Notes: generated from the sequence alone by a model not told the origin. A stretch of 64,000 nt of DNA from Cryptomeria japonica (GCF_030272615.1 NC_081412.1:27064501-27128500); one strand, 5' to 3'; positions 24,880 through 38,037 are shown, counted from the first letter of the stretch. Made by a program: numbers and translations.

Positions 24880-27800
24880 AGCTTAATTATCGTTGTGACA
24901 GATGCATCAGAATCTCATGTTTGCCCACTCAATTCTCATAGCCGTTCAGCCACGGCTATATAGCCTTTCTGGTAGCCAATTCTCTTGTCATCTTCCGTGG
25001 GTGCTCTATTGAATTCAGAGCCCTACATTTTTGCTCAGTATTGTGAATTTTGCTTGTATTGTTTGATCAAAAAAAAATTGTTTACAATTTATATATTTTG
25101 ATGTGATACTTAATTTATTGATTCTTGCAATTCGTTCGGCAAGTTTCATATAACCACTAGAGCCGAGTTTGTGTTAACCATGCTTTTCCTATCTTGCCTT
25201 GGTTTCCTTTGACGTGTCACTCAATCTATGAAAAGTTTGAAATATGTTAGATTATATAAATATAATGAATAATTAGTACATATTCACATTCTTAATAGTA
25301 TCACATACCTTCTTCTGGCGTCTGGTGGTGTATTTCCTTTTTTCCTTTCAATTCTCTCCTTTGCATCCAAAATCAGGTCCTTCCACTCCCTCTCTGGAAT
25401 CATGGGGGGACACTCATACTTTACATTCTTCTCTAAATGTGTCCTGTATTGGTCCCTCACATACTTCAAATATGTGCCAGCTTTTTCTAGGAGCTTAGTC
25501 TTGTCGAATGTAACATTTCCAAACAACCCTACCATACAGTTTGTGAGTTCATCTTTTAACTTTTTTTCTTGGTCATTCCACCTTAAAAGCAAAAACAAAC
25601 CTGTTAGATTTAGAAAGAAACTGAAGCTATCTTTGATATAGTTCAAGAAATGGATAAAAGGAAAACTATTCTAGCAATGATATGAAATCAAAATAGTGGA
25701 TAAGGGTTAGTTCACATATGATGTTCCACCTTTTACGTATGGTGGGCCCAAATATCTGCAATGAAATGTCATTAAGAGTTTTATAAAAAATATCATTTCC
25801 TGCAAAAAAAACATGGGATCATTAGTCCAAAATGAGTGATCAGTAAGTAAATTACAATTAGACTATATATAATAATATTTTTAAAGTACCTGGAACCTTC
25901 TGTATCTTCAAGGGAATCATTTCTTTGTCGCTCACCACCAATGTGGCCTGCAACGTTCCCGTACTAGCAATACGGGAAGATCCAGGAAATGATGGTATGT
26001 TATCAGCAGTACTCGCCTCTAGCGCATCCTCATGTGCATCTCCTACCATAGTAAATGAATCCACTATGAAATGCCTCCAAGAAAGAACACTTCAAGGGTA
26101 ATAAACACATAACAAAAGAGAGAGAAAAAGAGGGATCTACCACCAGTGGGCGGGTCAACACGAGCCGGTGCAACAGATGATGTTTGCATGCTATATGTTG
26201 CCGACATTGCAGTCGGCAATACAGTTGGGCTCGACCTCGGACCCATGTCAGCACCTGAAGAGTAATACATTAAATATGTAAAACATTAAAAAAGCAAGTT
26301 CACAAGTCCAAAGGAGTGGTTTTAATATATAGAACATGGTCATCACCTGAACTACTCGAAATACCCTGATCATCGCCACCAGGATGATGAGGCCCTATAA
26401 ATTTCTATAAAAACAACACATACATATTTTAGTTAATGACATAAAAGAGATAAAAATATAAACCATTATTGAACTTTTGTTATGATTAAAGCTTTCATTA
26501 CTGCTTACTTGCAAGTTTTCCGTTGTCGTCAACAATAGTTGCACCCTCTTTGTTATCTCATCAGTCTGAGGACTTATGGTTGCCAAATCAAGAATCTCTT
26601 GCCTAATTTTTCTAATATTCTTATGTACAAATTGCATAGGGTTTGCGGTAAGTGCGATGTCATCAGCGCATAACACTGTCAACTGCCCCACATCCCTATG
26701 GAGCTGCTGAGGTACTGCAGGTTCCTTTCCCTTATCCCGAACATCTGTCTATGACAAGAATATAATTAACACTATAAAAATTACTTCAAAACACTCAAGA
26801 AAAGATCATAATGTAACAATTTGATTCTATCTAATTTGTACAATTACAATGAGGTTTACCTACTCTATAGAAGTGTCGGGACCTACACCCCTATCTATGC
26901 TATGTGGTGGATCCATGTGGCCCTGTGACAAAGAAAAAATATAAAAACGTTAGCGAATTGAAACCAATAGACTTAGCAAAAAAACTTAATAATACAATGG
27001 TTTATTGGATTCATTAATTGGAAGTTGGCTTAAATGGTATATATATAGTACGTACCACCCCCATGATAGTAATTTTGTTTGTATCTATATGATTCAAATT
27101 GTAATCGATTAGTAGCTCTTCCCCTGAACTTATTGATTTTATCGCACATACAAACACACAATTTCCCTCACGTGCCTCAAATATGCAATTGGGTTGCTTA
27201 TTAGTTGACCCAGGTTGTGTACTATTTATAAACCCTGCAATATTCCCTGTTGCTTTTGGCCTTCCATCAATGTATACAGCAACTCATTTACTTTGATCAT
27301 TATCTTTTTGTTGTATATAATTGGCTGACAGTGCATACCTACGCATACTTTTTTTATATCGAACAATCTGTATCCAATCATTATAATTGTAACAAGGTCC
27401 AACAAACTCAATCAATTCAACAACTTTGTTGCAACAGACCTTTATGTTGTCCATGGAAAATAGGCCCAAACCATGTAACGACGAAGGTGCTATGCGATAT
27501 ATCCTCTCATTAACACAAAAATCAGTGTTTATTGGAGGAAGTTCCTAGGGTACACATTGTTTTAGTAGATGTTTGTACCTCAAGGGCACCTGAATGTCGC
27601 CTTTGGTCTCATCATCATAAGAACATGACCCCCCTTGAGCAAGAAAAAATTCCATGTGTTTATTGAATTTTCTTGTAATCTTTTGACCTCTAGTTGATCT
27701 CCCTATTTGAGATCTACTACATGTCTCACTTTCCTCTTCTATTCCTACATTTCCCTCACTCAAGGAAGACACATCTGACAAATACCTATTTGGTGATACC

Positions 27801-28062
27801 TGTGCACCATCAAATGAGAGAGTTAGTTGGTAATGAGAGAGATATTTTGCAAATGAGGGTAATATTGATGAAGAAGTCGGCCATAAAGTTGATGTTGAGA
27901 TTAAAATTTGAGTAAGTCCAACTGGGGTCTCAAGTGTTGATAACTATATTAGATTTGTTGCTAAAGTTGATGTTTGAAAAACTGAGGAAGTTTGTTTTTC
28001 TTGTAATTTTTAAAAAATATATTATCTCTATAAGGTGTATTGACTTATACCTGTCGATCCAT
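24880..28062 (-). pseudogene. CACTA second gene: SET-like domain joined to En/Spm-type C-terminal region
   Basis: Proposed exons, minus strand: 28,051-28,062 (Met-Asp-Arg-Gln); 27,056-27,799; 26,872-26,932; 26,509-26,748; a short one near 26,335-26,390; about 26,140-26,250; about 25,890-26,055; 25,312-25,582; then about 25,100-25,230 and 24,885-25,035. All have plausible GT/AG borders. Exon 2 carries a SET-type fold: LHGLGLFSMDNIKV (GxGLFA-like), ELIEFVGPCYNYNDW, AGFINSTQPGSTNKQPNC at the position of the RFINHSCxPN motif, and GEELLIDYN. The His and Cys of the NHSC motif are absent, so methyltransferase activity is doubtful. Exon 4 is probably coiled coil. The last exons (CPPMIPEREWKDLI, HKLGSSGYMKLAERI, GYIAVAERL-ELS) resemble the plant Ptta/En/Spm transposase family (PF03004). 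In-frame stops at 27,545-27,547, 27,284-27,286 and in the last exons fit C-to-T changes. Role inferred only. Confidence 0.75.
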
Positions 28063-28119
28063 GATACTATGCAGGATCCTCGTCAAAGGGGTTCAGGTTC
28101 CTGCACCAACAATTGAGCA

Positions 28120-28440
28120 TCATAAGCATTACATTTGTAATTTGATAAACAATAAATACTGCAGTATCATAAGCATCATAAGCATCATAAGCATCACATA
28201 TGTATCATCATATATGTAATTGAGCATCATAAGAATCACATATGTATCATCATAAACATGTAATCCATCACATACGTATCATAAATCACCATCCATCACA
28301 TAGCTAATAAGTAGTCCACATTCCATAAATAAACACAAAGTTCAAAAAATGTCACATGTATCATCATAAGCATGTAATCCATCACATATGTATTTTAAAT
28401 CACCATCTATCACATAGCTAGAGGTGCATCATGAATTAAT
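28120..28440. repeat. ATCATAAGCATCA repeats and a 114-bp tandem duplication
   Basis: CATAAGCATCATAAGCATCA units are followed by a longer unit (GTATCATCATAARCATG...CATCACATAGCTA) at 28,244 and 28,358. The tract fills the gap between the two CACTA genes and therefore the presumed promoter of the SET-like gene. Confidence 0.6.
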
Positions 28441-28571
28441 TAAGTAATGGCATTAGAATTCAAAACATATGAATTAATTATGTAACCATATAAGTCAAAT
28501 CAATTTCTATCAAGATATCAATATTAAATAGATAATATAATAATCGCATCTCATACATTTCATTCATGTCA

Positions 28572-28593
28572 TTAATCTTCTTCTTCATCCAAC

Positions 28594-28658
<65 letters not shown>

Positions 28659-31600
28659 GTCATCGTCGTCATCATCGTCATCGTCATCGTCATTGTGTTC
28701 ATCATCGTCATCATCATCACCATCACCATCACCGACACCATCACCATCACCATCACCATCATCATCAGCAGCAACACCATTATCATCATCAACTTCTTCT
28801 TCGTGTACATTTCTGTCAAGAACATCATCGAGTAACTGTCGATTGTGATCATCTATATCATCTTCTACTTCTTTGGTATCTTCTTCTTCCATCACATTAT
28901 ACATTATCGGCCTTCCTCTTGGATCATGTCTAACAACAAATGACCAACCCGGTTTATGTGGAACCTCTGAGTAAAATACCTGCTCACATTGACTTGGAAG
29001 AACATAGGGCTCATCCCCAACTCATTCAAACGACCTTGTATTAACCATTGTAAATCCATTATCATGTTCGATAATAGTTCTATCAGGATCATTTATATTC
29101 AGTCGTAGCCTATACCATTTGACGACGAACAAAACTAATTTGAAGGAATTAAAGTCACACTCAAGTATATCATCCAAAATGCCATAGTATCAATTTTGAG
29201 ACACTTGAGGATGTATGTCATTTCTAGATGAAATATTGGTCACTTGAAAGACTACAGTTATCCCAGAATCACAAGTTTTCTTCGTGTCATCCAACTGTTT
29301 GATGTGAAATTTATGACCATTGCAGCACATAGCCTTGTGGTGTTTGACCTACAATATGTCTAACATATTAAAATTATTGCATCATGAGTTGATAAACATA
29401 CGGGTGATTAATAAAGTTATACGTACCTGTTGATCTCTTAAACCATATGCTAAATCAATTTCCCTTTATGTAACATTGGAATCTCCATTACGATGAGCTT
29501 CTTTAACCAATGAAGTGACACCATCCCATGTTAATGTGCAACCAGAATGTTGACATCGTTAAATCCACACCGTCATCCAATCAAGATTGTTTGCAATATA
29601 CAAATGTAGCGCATCCCACTCCCGACCAATTGTACAAATAATTAATAGACCACTTACAATTGATTTATTTAGAAGATGAAGAATTAATTTACTACAATAA
29701 CATCTTATAATTACCTCTCACTTTCTTCAATCTACCTTTCCCCATCAAGTGCTCCCCTTCGAATTTATTAATGGGGTTGGGATCCCAAATGCGAGCTACG
29801 TGGATTTTTGCTACAAACTTAGGAAGATATTCAGTAATGTGCACCATAGTTTGGTATACCATATATCCCTCCACCATAGAACCCTCAGGATGTGCTCTTT
29901 GTCGAACCAAAGCCTTCAAAAATTTCAACTGCGTCTCAACCATCCACATTGACCTAGTGTGTACAGGTCCACACAATTCGATCTCCTCAACTTGGTGTAT
30001 GAGGTAGTGTTCTTGTGCATTGAAAAAAGTTGAAGGTAGACACTTTTGCATTTCACACATTAGATGAGGGATTTTTCTCTTCCAATATTTTATATCTTCC
30101 TAGTGGATTTCTTTAGATGACAACCACCTAATTAAAGAGATTGAAGATGCAAAAATATATAAACGAGACTTTACAAAATAATATACAAATATATTGCATA
30201 ACAAGTAAAACAAATGGCAAATATAATATATATACAACAAATTGAACAAACATCACTACTTACCTCATGTATTTTCCAAGATCATATATGACTTGCTTGA
30301 TATTATTATCAAAGTGGTCTGGGAGAGATAGAGGTAGAATGTACTGCAACAATTATAAAATGATCTTTTCATTATTTTCTAACATAATACAATGAAAAGT
30401 ACATGCACAGTATACAAATATATAGTAAATACACAAGAACACGAATTACCTTAATGAAGGTATGCCAATCATGTGTTTTCATCCCTAGCCCAAATTCACT
30501 CTTCTTTGATGTGAGATTGTTTATGTTCGCAGCAAATCCTATGGGAAATCAAATTTTTTGTATGACTTCTTTTATAGAATTGCTTTGCTGTTCCGTTAAT
30601 AACCAAGGAAGGGCACTTATATTAATCTAATCTCCATTTCTATTTGATTGAATGACATTTTTCATTGTATGATTGGATTCCACAATGTCACTACAAATTT
30701 TGACAATTTTTTCTTTGTCACGCCTTCCATCCAATATTTTCCATAATGTCTCTGTTATATTCTTTCCAATATGCATTGTATCAAACAAATGCACAATTTG
30801 TAGCTGCTCGTAGTAAGGCAACCTACTGAATTGTTTGGGATAACTTTTTAGTCCCTTTGGAAGGTGGTCATCCATGCCTTGACGACCTTCAGTATCATCA
30901 ATTACATCATCAATAAACAAAACACGATAGAAAAATTCAAATTCCAAACATAAACTATTAGATGGAATGACATTACCTTGACGATTAATTCTATTATATT
31001 CCAACTTCCATAAATGAGGAGTCATTCTTCGTGGCTTTGATGTAGTCTCTTCTTTCCCATTGAAAATATGTTTTTCAGTATTCCAGTACTTATGATTTTT
31101 GTGAAGGAAGTGCCTATACTCATCAAACACCTGCTTTCCTAAACTTTTTGAATGACAGGATTTCATCTTTGGACCACAAACTAGACATGCAAATTTTCCC
31201 TTTGTTTGAAGACCTACAAGATAATGTATAATTCTATTAAATCTGTTAATTTTTATAATTATAATTATCATGCGCAACTTGAACACAATAATGTACCACA
31301 AAAATGTGTTAGCCTTGGGGTATCATGTATTGTCCATACAAGCATTGGATGGAATTGAAATTGTCTTTGTCCTATTGGTCTAGAGATGTCATACATGGTC
31401 ACACCATTCCATAACTCTAGCAACTCGTAGATAAGAGGCTCAATATATACATTCATATCTTTAACTTGGTACTTGCCTAGTGGAATGAACAAAAACATTA
31501 CATAATTATTATGACCATTTTACTGCAATATTTATAATTAAATGTAGATGACTATTAAATGATAAAATACTTCGAACAATCATTGCCAACATTATGTGCT

Positions 31601-32898
31601 CCCTCTTTATTGACATCCATGGAGGAATATTATTGTTGATAACAAAAATAGGCCACACCGAGTAAACAGATCTCAACTCTCCAAATGGATTGACACCATC
31701 CGCTACCAATGAAAGCCTGAGATTGTGAGGTTCTTCTTTAAAGTGTGGCCACTTTTCCTCTATGTCCATAAATGCTAAATCATCCACAGGCATTCGAATA
31801 TTGTCATCTCGACTTCTATTGCGTGCATGGTAATCCATAAATTGTGCCAAGCTAGTGCACATGAATAATCATTGCATACGTGGAATAATGAGAATATAAC
31901 GAAGAACCTTGCGAGGCACCATTTTTGTTATTTGATCTGTTCGATATCTACTGATATGACATTCAGGGCATTCTGTTCCAAATTCATGTTGTTTATGATA
32001 TATAATATGATCATTGGGACAAGCATCTATTATTTGATACTCCATTCCAATATCTTTCATAATGGCAAATAATTCTTGGTATGAGTGAGGTAAAATATTT
32101 GATGGTGGTAAGAAAAACTCACCTATCAATCTATAGCAAAAAAAAAAGTTTGAGGTGTTAATATAAAGAATATTAATGGTACATGATTCACCATTTATTA
32201 ACTGTAATGACATGTATGACACACCTTAACATACGAGAGATTGTTATGTTGGATAAACCATTCATAACCTTCAAGTTCACCAACAACAATATAGCAGAGA
32301 GAAGAGTTGTTTGGGAGCCTTTGTAAAGGGGCTCATATGCCTTCTCGAGAAGAGGTAAATCATGAACATCAAGGTCATCCTGATCATCATGATTAGCTGT
32401 GCCAGTACTAAATGTGTCATGGATCAATGTATTTGTACCATCATCTTCAATTGTGTTTTCTGGTGCATGATCGTCATCTTCCATGGGATCATTATCTTCA
32501 GCTTCGATATTCACACCTCCATGTTCCTCCACTTCCAAAACCATATTCTCAGGGTTTTGTTGATCCATACCATGTGCTCTAGGGTGCTCCACCTATATAA
32601 AATTGATATACATAAATAAACCGTGATCATGATCTCATTATCAAGTGATTTCTTATGTATATAAATTGTTAAAACGATATAATGAACAACTTATCAGTGG
32701 ATGATAATCATGTCCCCCTTCAATGTGACCATGCTGCCTACAATGTTTCTTAGCTATTTTGATTAGAAGTCTTCTAGTCTTTAAGCCCTTACAAATTTTG
32801 CAGGGACAATAACATTTCCCATCACCTTTTCTTTTCAAGTTAGACCATAATCTAGCAATCGTCTCCTTATTTTGTTCTTCGCTGATATTATCTGACAT
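28572..32898 (-). pseudogene. CACTA transposase (TNP2/TNPD type), full length but with stops
   Basis: DNA-cutting transposase of the element. Domains in order: transposase-associated zinc region at 32,898 (CYCPCKICKG...HCRQHG); LLEKAYEPLYKGSQTTLLSAI (32,350); DACPNDHIIYHKQHE with CPECHISRY (32,020-31,950); the Transposase_21 core with RLSLVADGVNPFG and SVWPIFVINNNIPPWM (31,720-31,610); MNVYIEPLIYELLELWNGV (31,450) and TKGKFACLVC (31,200); LFDTMHIGKN (30,790); GLGMKTHDWHTFIK (30,480); a DUF4218 region with LCGPVHTRSMW and RAHPEGSMVEGY (30,000-29,870); then DUF4216, running in one frame from about 29,345 with SQCEQVFYSEVPHKPGWSFV; and an Asp-rich C-terminus. Splice sites were seen at 32,592, 32,222, 31,216 and elsewhere. 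In-frame stops after IIPRMQ (31,869), SSKEIH (about 30,105), VSQN (about 29,195), RSFE (about 29,030) and two near 29,470-29,560 break it. It lies about 0.5 kb upstream of the SET-like gene on the same strand. Confidence 0.92.
28594..28790. repeat. (ATC/GAT)n microsatellite coding a poly-Asp tail
   Basis: An uninterrupted CAT repeat to about 28,657 on the plus strand, then interrupted CGTCAT/CACCAT units. On the minus strand it lies in the transposase frame as GAT/GAC codons, so it is a coding repeat giving a run of about 40 mostly Asp residues. Confidence 0.9.
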
Positions 32899-33815
32899 GG
32901 TCTTTCTTCACAGGCAAAAAAATTAGGCTATGGAAACTTCAGTGCAAAAGCTTCACAAAAATTGCAAATTGAACCAAAACCATTGAACTTAATAGAGAAC
33001 GTATTTAATGTAGCTGATTGTGTGAATTTCTGAGCATTGTGTCTGCAAATTCTTACTAAAAGTTTGCCTATTGCAGAATTTTTGAGAGACATTTTTGAGT
33101 ATTCTAAGCAAAGCATTTATTTAAACATACACTTATTCATCCACATTGCAGGGATAACAATACAAGGCTCACATATTGGTCTAAGAGGATGCCATGGTCT
33201 CACAAAGTAACCAAGAACCATATGAAATGATGGCCGTCTTGAATCCACACACAACTAGGGAGGATCCATACGATTATGTATGACTTCCCCCTTGTTTGTT
33301 TAATGGGATTAGCCAACTCCAAGACATAGCCGTTAATAATCACTAAGAATGTACAAGCGGATCGTAGCTACCCATACAACAAACACTTACCCCTATCCTC
33401 AAATTTTCCCAATGTTTGATTCCTTATATACACTCATCCAAGGTTATCTATGTCGATCTTGGTGAGGAATCACATCACAACAAAGAAGGCAACATTTAAA
33501 AATAGCAAGAGTTTCACTAAACTACCAAAGATCATAAATATTGAAAGAAAGAAAAAATAGTAACAATAATAAGTCAAATAAATGTGTTCAATTCCAATAG
33601 CAAATCAAGCATAGCCACAATAACTACACAATAGAGAAAACTCACAATAGTGATTAAACTAATTCAAACAAGATAAAATAAAATTGTTGGCCCATGCAAC
33701 AAAGATGAGAGATCATCAATAATTGAAGGAAACTTCACAATCCTTAAAAGTGCACATTACATAACTATATGACTAGAAAATGTGGCTAAATAGAGTGAAG
33801 ATTCATCATGACTCC

Positions 33816-34110
33816 AATAATAGTCCCTCGTGTGTGCATTTGTGGCATGAACACAAAAACTCCCACACAGCATGAACATGTACCTAATGGAGAAGACATG
33901 CCTAGGCTACATGCCCAAAAAACATGACTATAATAATAGTCCCTCATGCATGCATTTGTGCCCTGCACACTACAAATCCTAACATATCATGGCAATACAC
34001 CTCATATAGAAGACACACCTAGGGCCACATTGCACATAGCAATGTGCCTCACAAAGATGACATGCATAGGGCACATGCCACATAGCAATGTGTCTTATGG
34101 AAAAATGTGC
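33816..34110. repeat. 116-bp tandem duplication with CACATAGCAATGTG copies
   Basis: Units start with AATAATAGTCCCTCRTG and share TGCATTTGTG and AGAAGACAYRCCTAGG. The second unit has an extra internal near-duplication around CACATAGCAATGTG. Confidence 0.6.
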
Positions 34111-35159
34111 ATGCATGTCACACACCAAAGCTATATGTATACATCATGAGACACATTCAAATGTTATCAAACACAACCTATTGTATCTAACATGAGTTCC
34201 TCTCTACATGTGTGCAAATCTTCCAACACTAATCGCCACTAAGAAGGAATAATATAAAATGCATCTTCAAATATTTGTGTGTGTGTGTGGAATTGTGTCT
34301 TTGAACCCAAATCGCTACCATCAACAACATGTAACCATCACCTACACTATATCAAAACAAAAGTATGGTGTGACATCATATCTATTTGCATAATGTCAAA
34401 ACACATGCAAACATGAAAATCATCATAGCATGACAAAAATCAATCTCCACATGTTGGAACAAAGATATAAATAAGATAATAGGGTAAGAGGAAACCCATA
34501 CCAAGAACCACATACCAACTATCGGCAATGCCATCAAGATAAATGCAGGATAGGATACCACTATGAGCCATCCAATGGTCCATTCTATGAGGAGAACTAG
34601 GGAATACTATCTTTGAAAGGTGTGGTCAATAGAGATAATCCCTACTAATGCCACAATATGTCACCATAGCTTCTTGATTTTTCCATTCTTCTACTTAACA
34701 CCACATTTATTGAGTTCCTCAATAGTGAGGTTGGTTCTCAATAGGATGCACAAACATGTAAACACACAAGAATGGTTTCATCATACTTGTACAACAATAC
34801 AAATTCATTTTTCTAGTTAATTACTTAGTGTAAAAATAACTCCATTACATAACATAGGGCAATAATCACCGTAAGTTTTCAAATAAACTGCCCAAACATC
34901 AATTGGAGTTACCCTTTCTAAGGTACAAACATAATTTATTTATAACTTCAAAATTAAAATAATCACAATACATCCAAATAAGTTCAATAGTGCATGGAAA
35001 TAGACAACATGATCCATAATTAAACCCATAAATTACCCTAATTGGATATGCTAATAAAATGGTGTCTCAAATAATAGAGATTATGTTGGACCTATAATAG
35101 AGATCTAGACTTTGTTTCATCATACACAAGCATGGTTTCATCATACTTGTATCCAAATA

Positions 35160-35780
35160 CACCATCCATAGATAGGTACTCAGTACCAAAATCTCATGGG
35201 TGCCCTTTTAGCTGAATTTACCCTATATTTAGGTGAATCTACCCTTGTATCATTCCTTGATCTAGTATGTCATTCCACCAATCAATAATTTTTCCATATT
35301 CTTGGGAGAATACACTATCCCTTAGATGAATATGCCATACCCTTAAAAGAATCCTCCTTGTCATCATCCTAAGTCCTCTTTTTGTTAAGTCAAATCCCTT
35401 CATCTTTAGGAAAATCCACCTAACCTTATGTGAATCTACTTTCTCTTAGGTGAATCTATTTCACATAAATCATTTATCTTATCCATCTTTCTTACGCAAA
35501 TGGTGAATTTTTCCTATCCTTAGATGACTACACTCCCATTTAGGTGAATCTATCTAGTTTTAGTCTCTTTCCATTATTTTGTCCAAATTTGTATCCTCTA
35601 GTTTACATGAATCTACTTGTTCTTAGGAAAATCAACCCTATCATTCTAAGGAAAATTCACCTTGTCATCATCCTTAATCATCTACCTTTCAAGTGTATAG
35701 TCCATCCATCCTTGGGAGAATCTAACATATTATTGGGAAAATCCACTCCCTCTTAGGTGAATCCACCTTTTCCACCTTCT
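35160..35780. repeat. Degenerate TAGGTGAATCTACC minisatellite
   Basis: Recurring TTAGGTGAATC(T/C)A(C/T)C and TAGGAAAATCCACC variants at irregular 20-50 base spacing. The translated frames look like nothing known, and the pattern fits a decayed tandem repeat. Confidence 0.55.
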
Positions 35781-37361
35781 CATTAATCTATTATTTGTTC
35801 TAAGAAGGACACAAAAGTGGATAGAAAACAATAGAGGAGATAGTACTCAAACAAGTACTAAGGAATTGCAGTAGTGACATGTCACAAATGTGAGTTATAC
35901 ATGTTCCAAATTGATTGATTCTCATGAAGGAACTAAGTTATCTACAATAAATAGCCACCCAAGAAACCCATTTGCTTTAGAAAAACTATCTTCTTAGTAG
36001 TAGCTTAATTCTTGAGACACTTGATTTAGATATGATCTTGTAAATGGTGTTAAAAAGAGTAATTAGTCACCAACCAACCACACTCTTCATTTGTATATTT
36101 AAGAATTAGTTTGGTCAAACCTTGATTGTAACAAGCATAACCAAATCCTTCATGATAAAGTTAACAACAAATATATTATTGCATAACCAAATCTTTGTGG
36201 TGGGTGTGTTCAACAAATATAGTATTGTGTGAATTGCTTTTGTCCAAAATGTAGGAACTTGATCTACATATCCATGAAGGCATGATTAGGTCTCTATACA
36301 ACACTGTTTTGTTGATGCATATATGTAGTGGTTAGTTGTTTTCTTTTAGTTGTGGATAAACCATTTTGAGTGAATTTCTCATTTACTTGAGCATTTTGCA
36401 TTTAGAGAACAATTGGATGACCATTCAACAAGGGGTTTAAACTCTTTGAACTTCACAAATGCTTGAGCTTTTCTTGTCAAGCAATGTACCCACATCTTAA
36501 AGACATCAAATTATGAAAGATGATAGTCCCAAATCTGCAAATGACTGTCACAACATAGTGAATAAGGGAAATCCATAGATACATTAATGAGTAGCCCTAG
36601 ATCAATACAAAGAGAGCACATGCATGCTAAGGGAGCGTTGAACGAGCCTTTTTCAGGATAATATAATGGTAGTAAAAGAAATCAATAAAGAGCATAAGTT
36701 CATCAAGAACAATTCTTAGCCACAAAGATCTAAGGTAATCATAGAGGAGCTGATAATAAGTGAGTTCAAGAAGACACACTCAAGCCTTCATCACATTCCA
36801 TAAAAAGAAAATCATTATTCCATATAATTGGAAGGAAATGATATATTGCAAAGATTACTATGAAGGTCTAAAATAGTAAAGGAGATGAGACTAATCTTTT
36901 ATTTCTACTTACAACAGTGAATTGGTTGAGATATACTCATAGACAAAGTGACTAATATATATGAGAACAACCTCAATAAAGGTAAAAAGGACAATAAATA
37001 GTAGTGATAGATGACAATGCATTGAATGTGCCAAGAAAAAGACAGTGGTAGCCATGGAGAAATCACTATCAAAACAAAGCCATTAAATAAAACTATGTTG
37101 GTGCAGCTTGAGAAGCACAGTAGAACAATGAAAAAAGAACACTACTTGGTCCTTGAAAAGCATGTAGTCGCAATGATTGAAAACCACAATGACAACATAG
37201 AGGGCATGAATGTTTGGAGTATTTCCATTCTTAAGAATCTCATGATAGTCCATTATTAGGACAGGTGAAGTGCACTATGAAAGTGTCTTAAAAAGCTAAT
37301 ATAGCCATAAGTGATAGTGCCAATGCTTTGAGTTCAAATCCTCATGAAATACAGTCATGCT

Positions 37362-38037
37362 TATCTCAATGCAATGTTTGCCAGCATCCTCCCTGCATAT
37401 AGGAGCTTTGGAACAAGGTATGGACATCCATCAAAGCATAATCGAAGGGGATTTGGTTTAAGCAGGGCATAACTCTCTAAATTCTTACTGATGGGTTCGA
37501 GAGTATTGGTACGCAGTTCTCTAACGCTTGCAGAAGTTGTTCTTACTCAAAACATTGGCCTTGATAAAGGAAGCAAAATCTTTAGATATATTTTAAGTGC
37601 AGTGACTCTTAGCCATATGGAAACATTGGAGGCCAGGATAGAGAATCTCAAATTCTGGGGTCTCTTGGCCGAGGAAATCTGGCGAGTATTTAGGATTGCT
37701 CCTATAGTCTTAAGTTTCTCCAAGGAAAATATTAGTGAGAAGATGAAATTTGTAGTTAATCATTTGGAGGTCCCTGCAAATTCTGTAGTGAAGCATCCTA
37801 AGTTGTTGCAAAATAGTTTAGAATGCTCTATGAGGCCTAGGTTTTTGGTTTGCAGAAAATTGAGTCCAGCACTGGCCACGGTCTTTCTATTCTCAAGGTA
37901 TTGATGATGACAGAGGGAAGGTTTATCAAGATTATAGAAGGGCATCCTGACTCTGAAACCCTGTGGACAATTTATGAAAATGTCGTTTCTGATGCGCCCA
38001 ATTGTACAAAGAGATCAAGTAGTTTGAGACTATGAAA
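37362..38037 (+). pseudogene. Captured host-gene chimera: PPR fragment followed by mTERF-family gene
   Basis: On the opposite strand to the CACTA genes. 37,366-37,450 reads as a pentatricopeptide-repeat piece: FASILPA, then in another frame GALEQGMDIHQSIIEGD, with a frameshift near 37,390. From about 37,500 an mTERF-type protein follows: LDKGSKIFRYILSAV, ENLKFWGLLAEEIWRVFRIA, SFSKENISEKMKFVVNHL, SVVKHPKLLQNSLECSM, RPRFLVCRKL. After a frame change near 37,860 comes MMTEGRFIKIIEGHPDSETL. These are repeated helical units of the organelle nucleic-acid-binding mTERF family. PPR and mTERF genes are mostly nuclear genes for organelle proteins and are often intronless. The combination with frame breaks says both were copied into the element rather than being a resident gene. 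The N-terminal part of mTERF (transit peptide) is missing. Confidence 0.85.

Larger units (their letters stand above)
32899..37360. other. CACTA right interior, no gene; degenerate repeats
   Basis: The transposase promoter should lie just right of 32,898. I see no coding domain. At 33,816-34,110 a unit beginning AATAATAGTCCCTC occurs twice with a 116-bp period (33,816 and 33,932), followed by extra CACATAGCAATGTG copies. At 35,160-35,780 a short unit, roughly TTAGGTGAATCTACC with drift, recurs more than ten times. The 77-codon frame at 37,026 has no domain. Confidence 0.5.

Noticed and set aside
28120-28440. CRISPR-like array
   Set aside because: Repeats are degenerate, directly adjacent and in plant DNA; no spacers.
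28478-28852. Met-rich and Ile-rich frames
   Set aside because: Other-frame readings of the GAT microsatellite; only the Asp frame joins the DUF4216 region.
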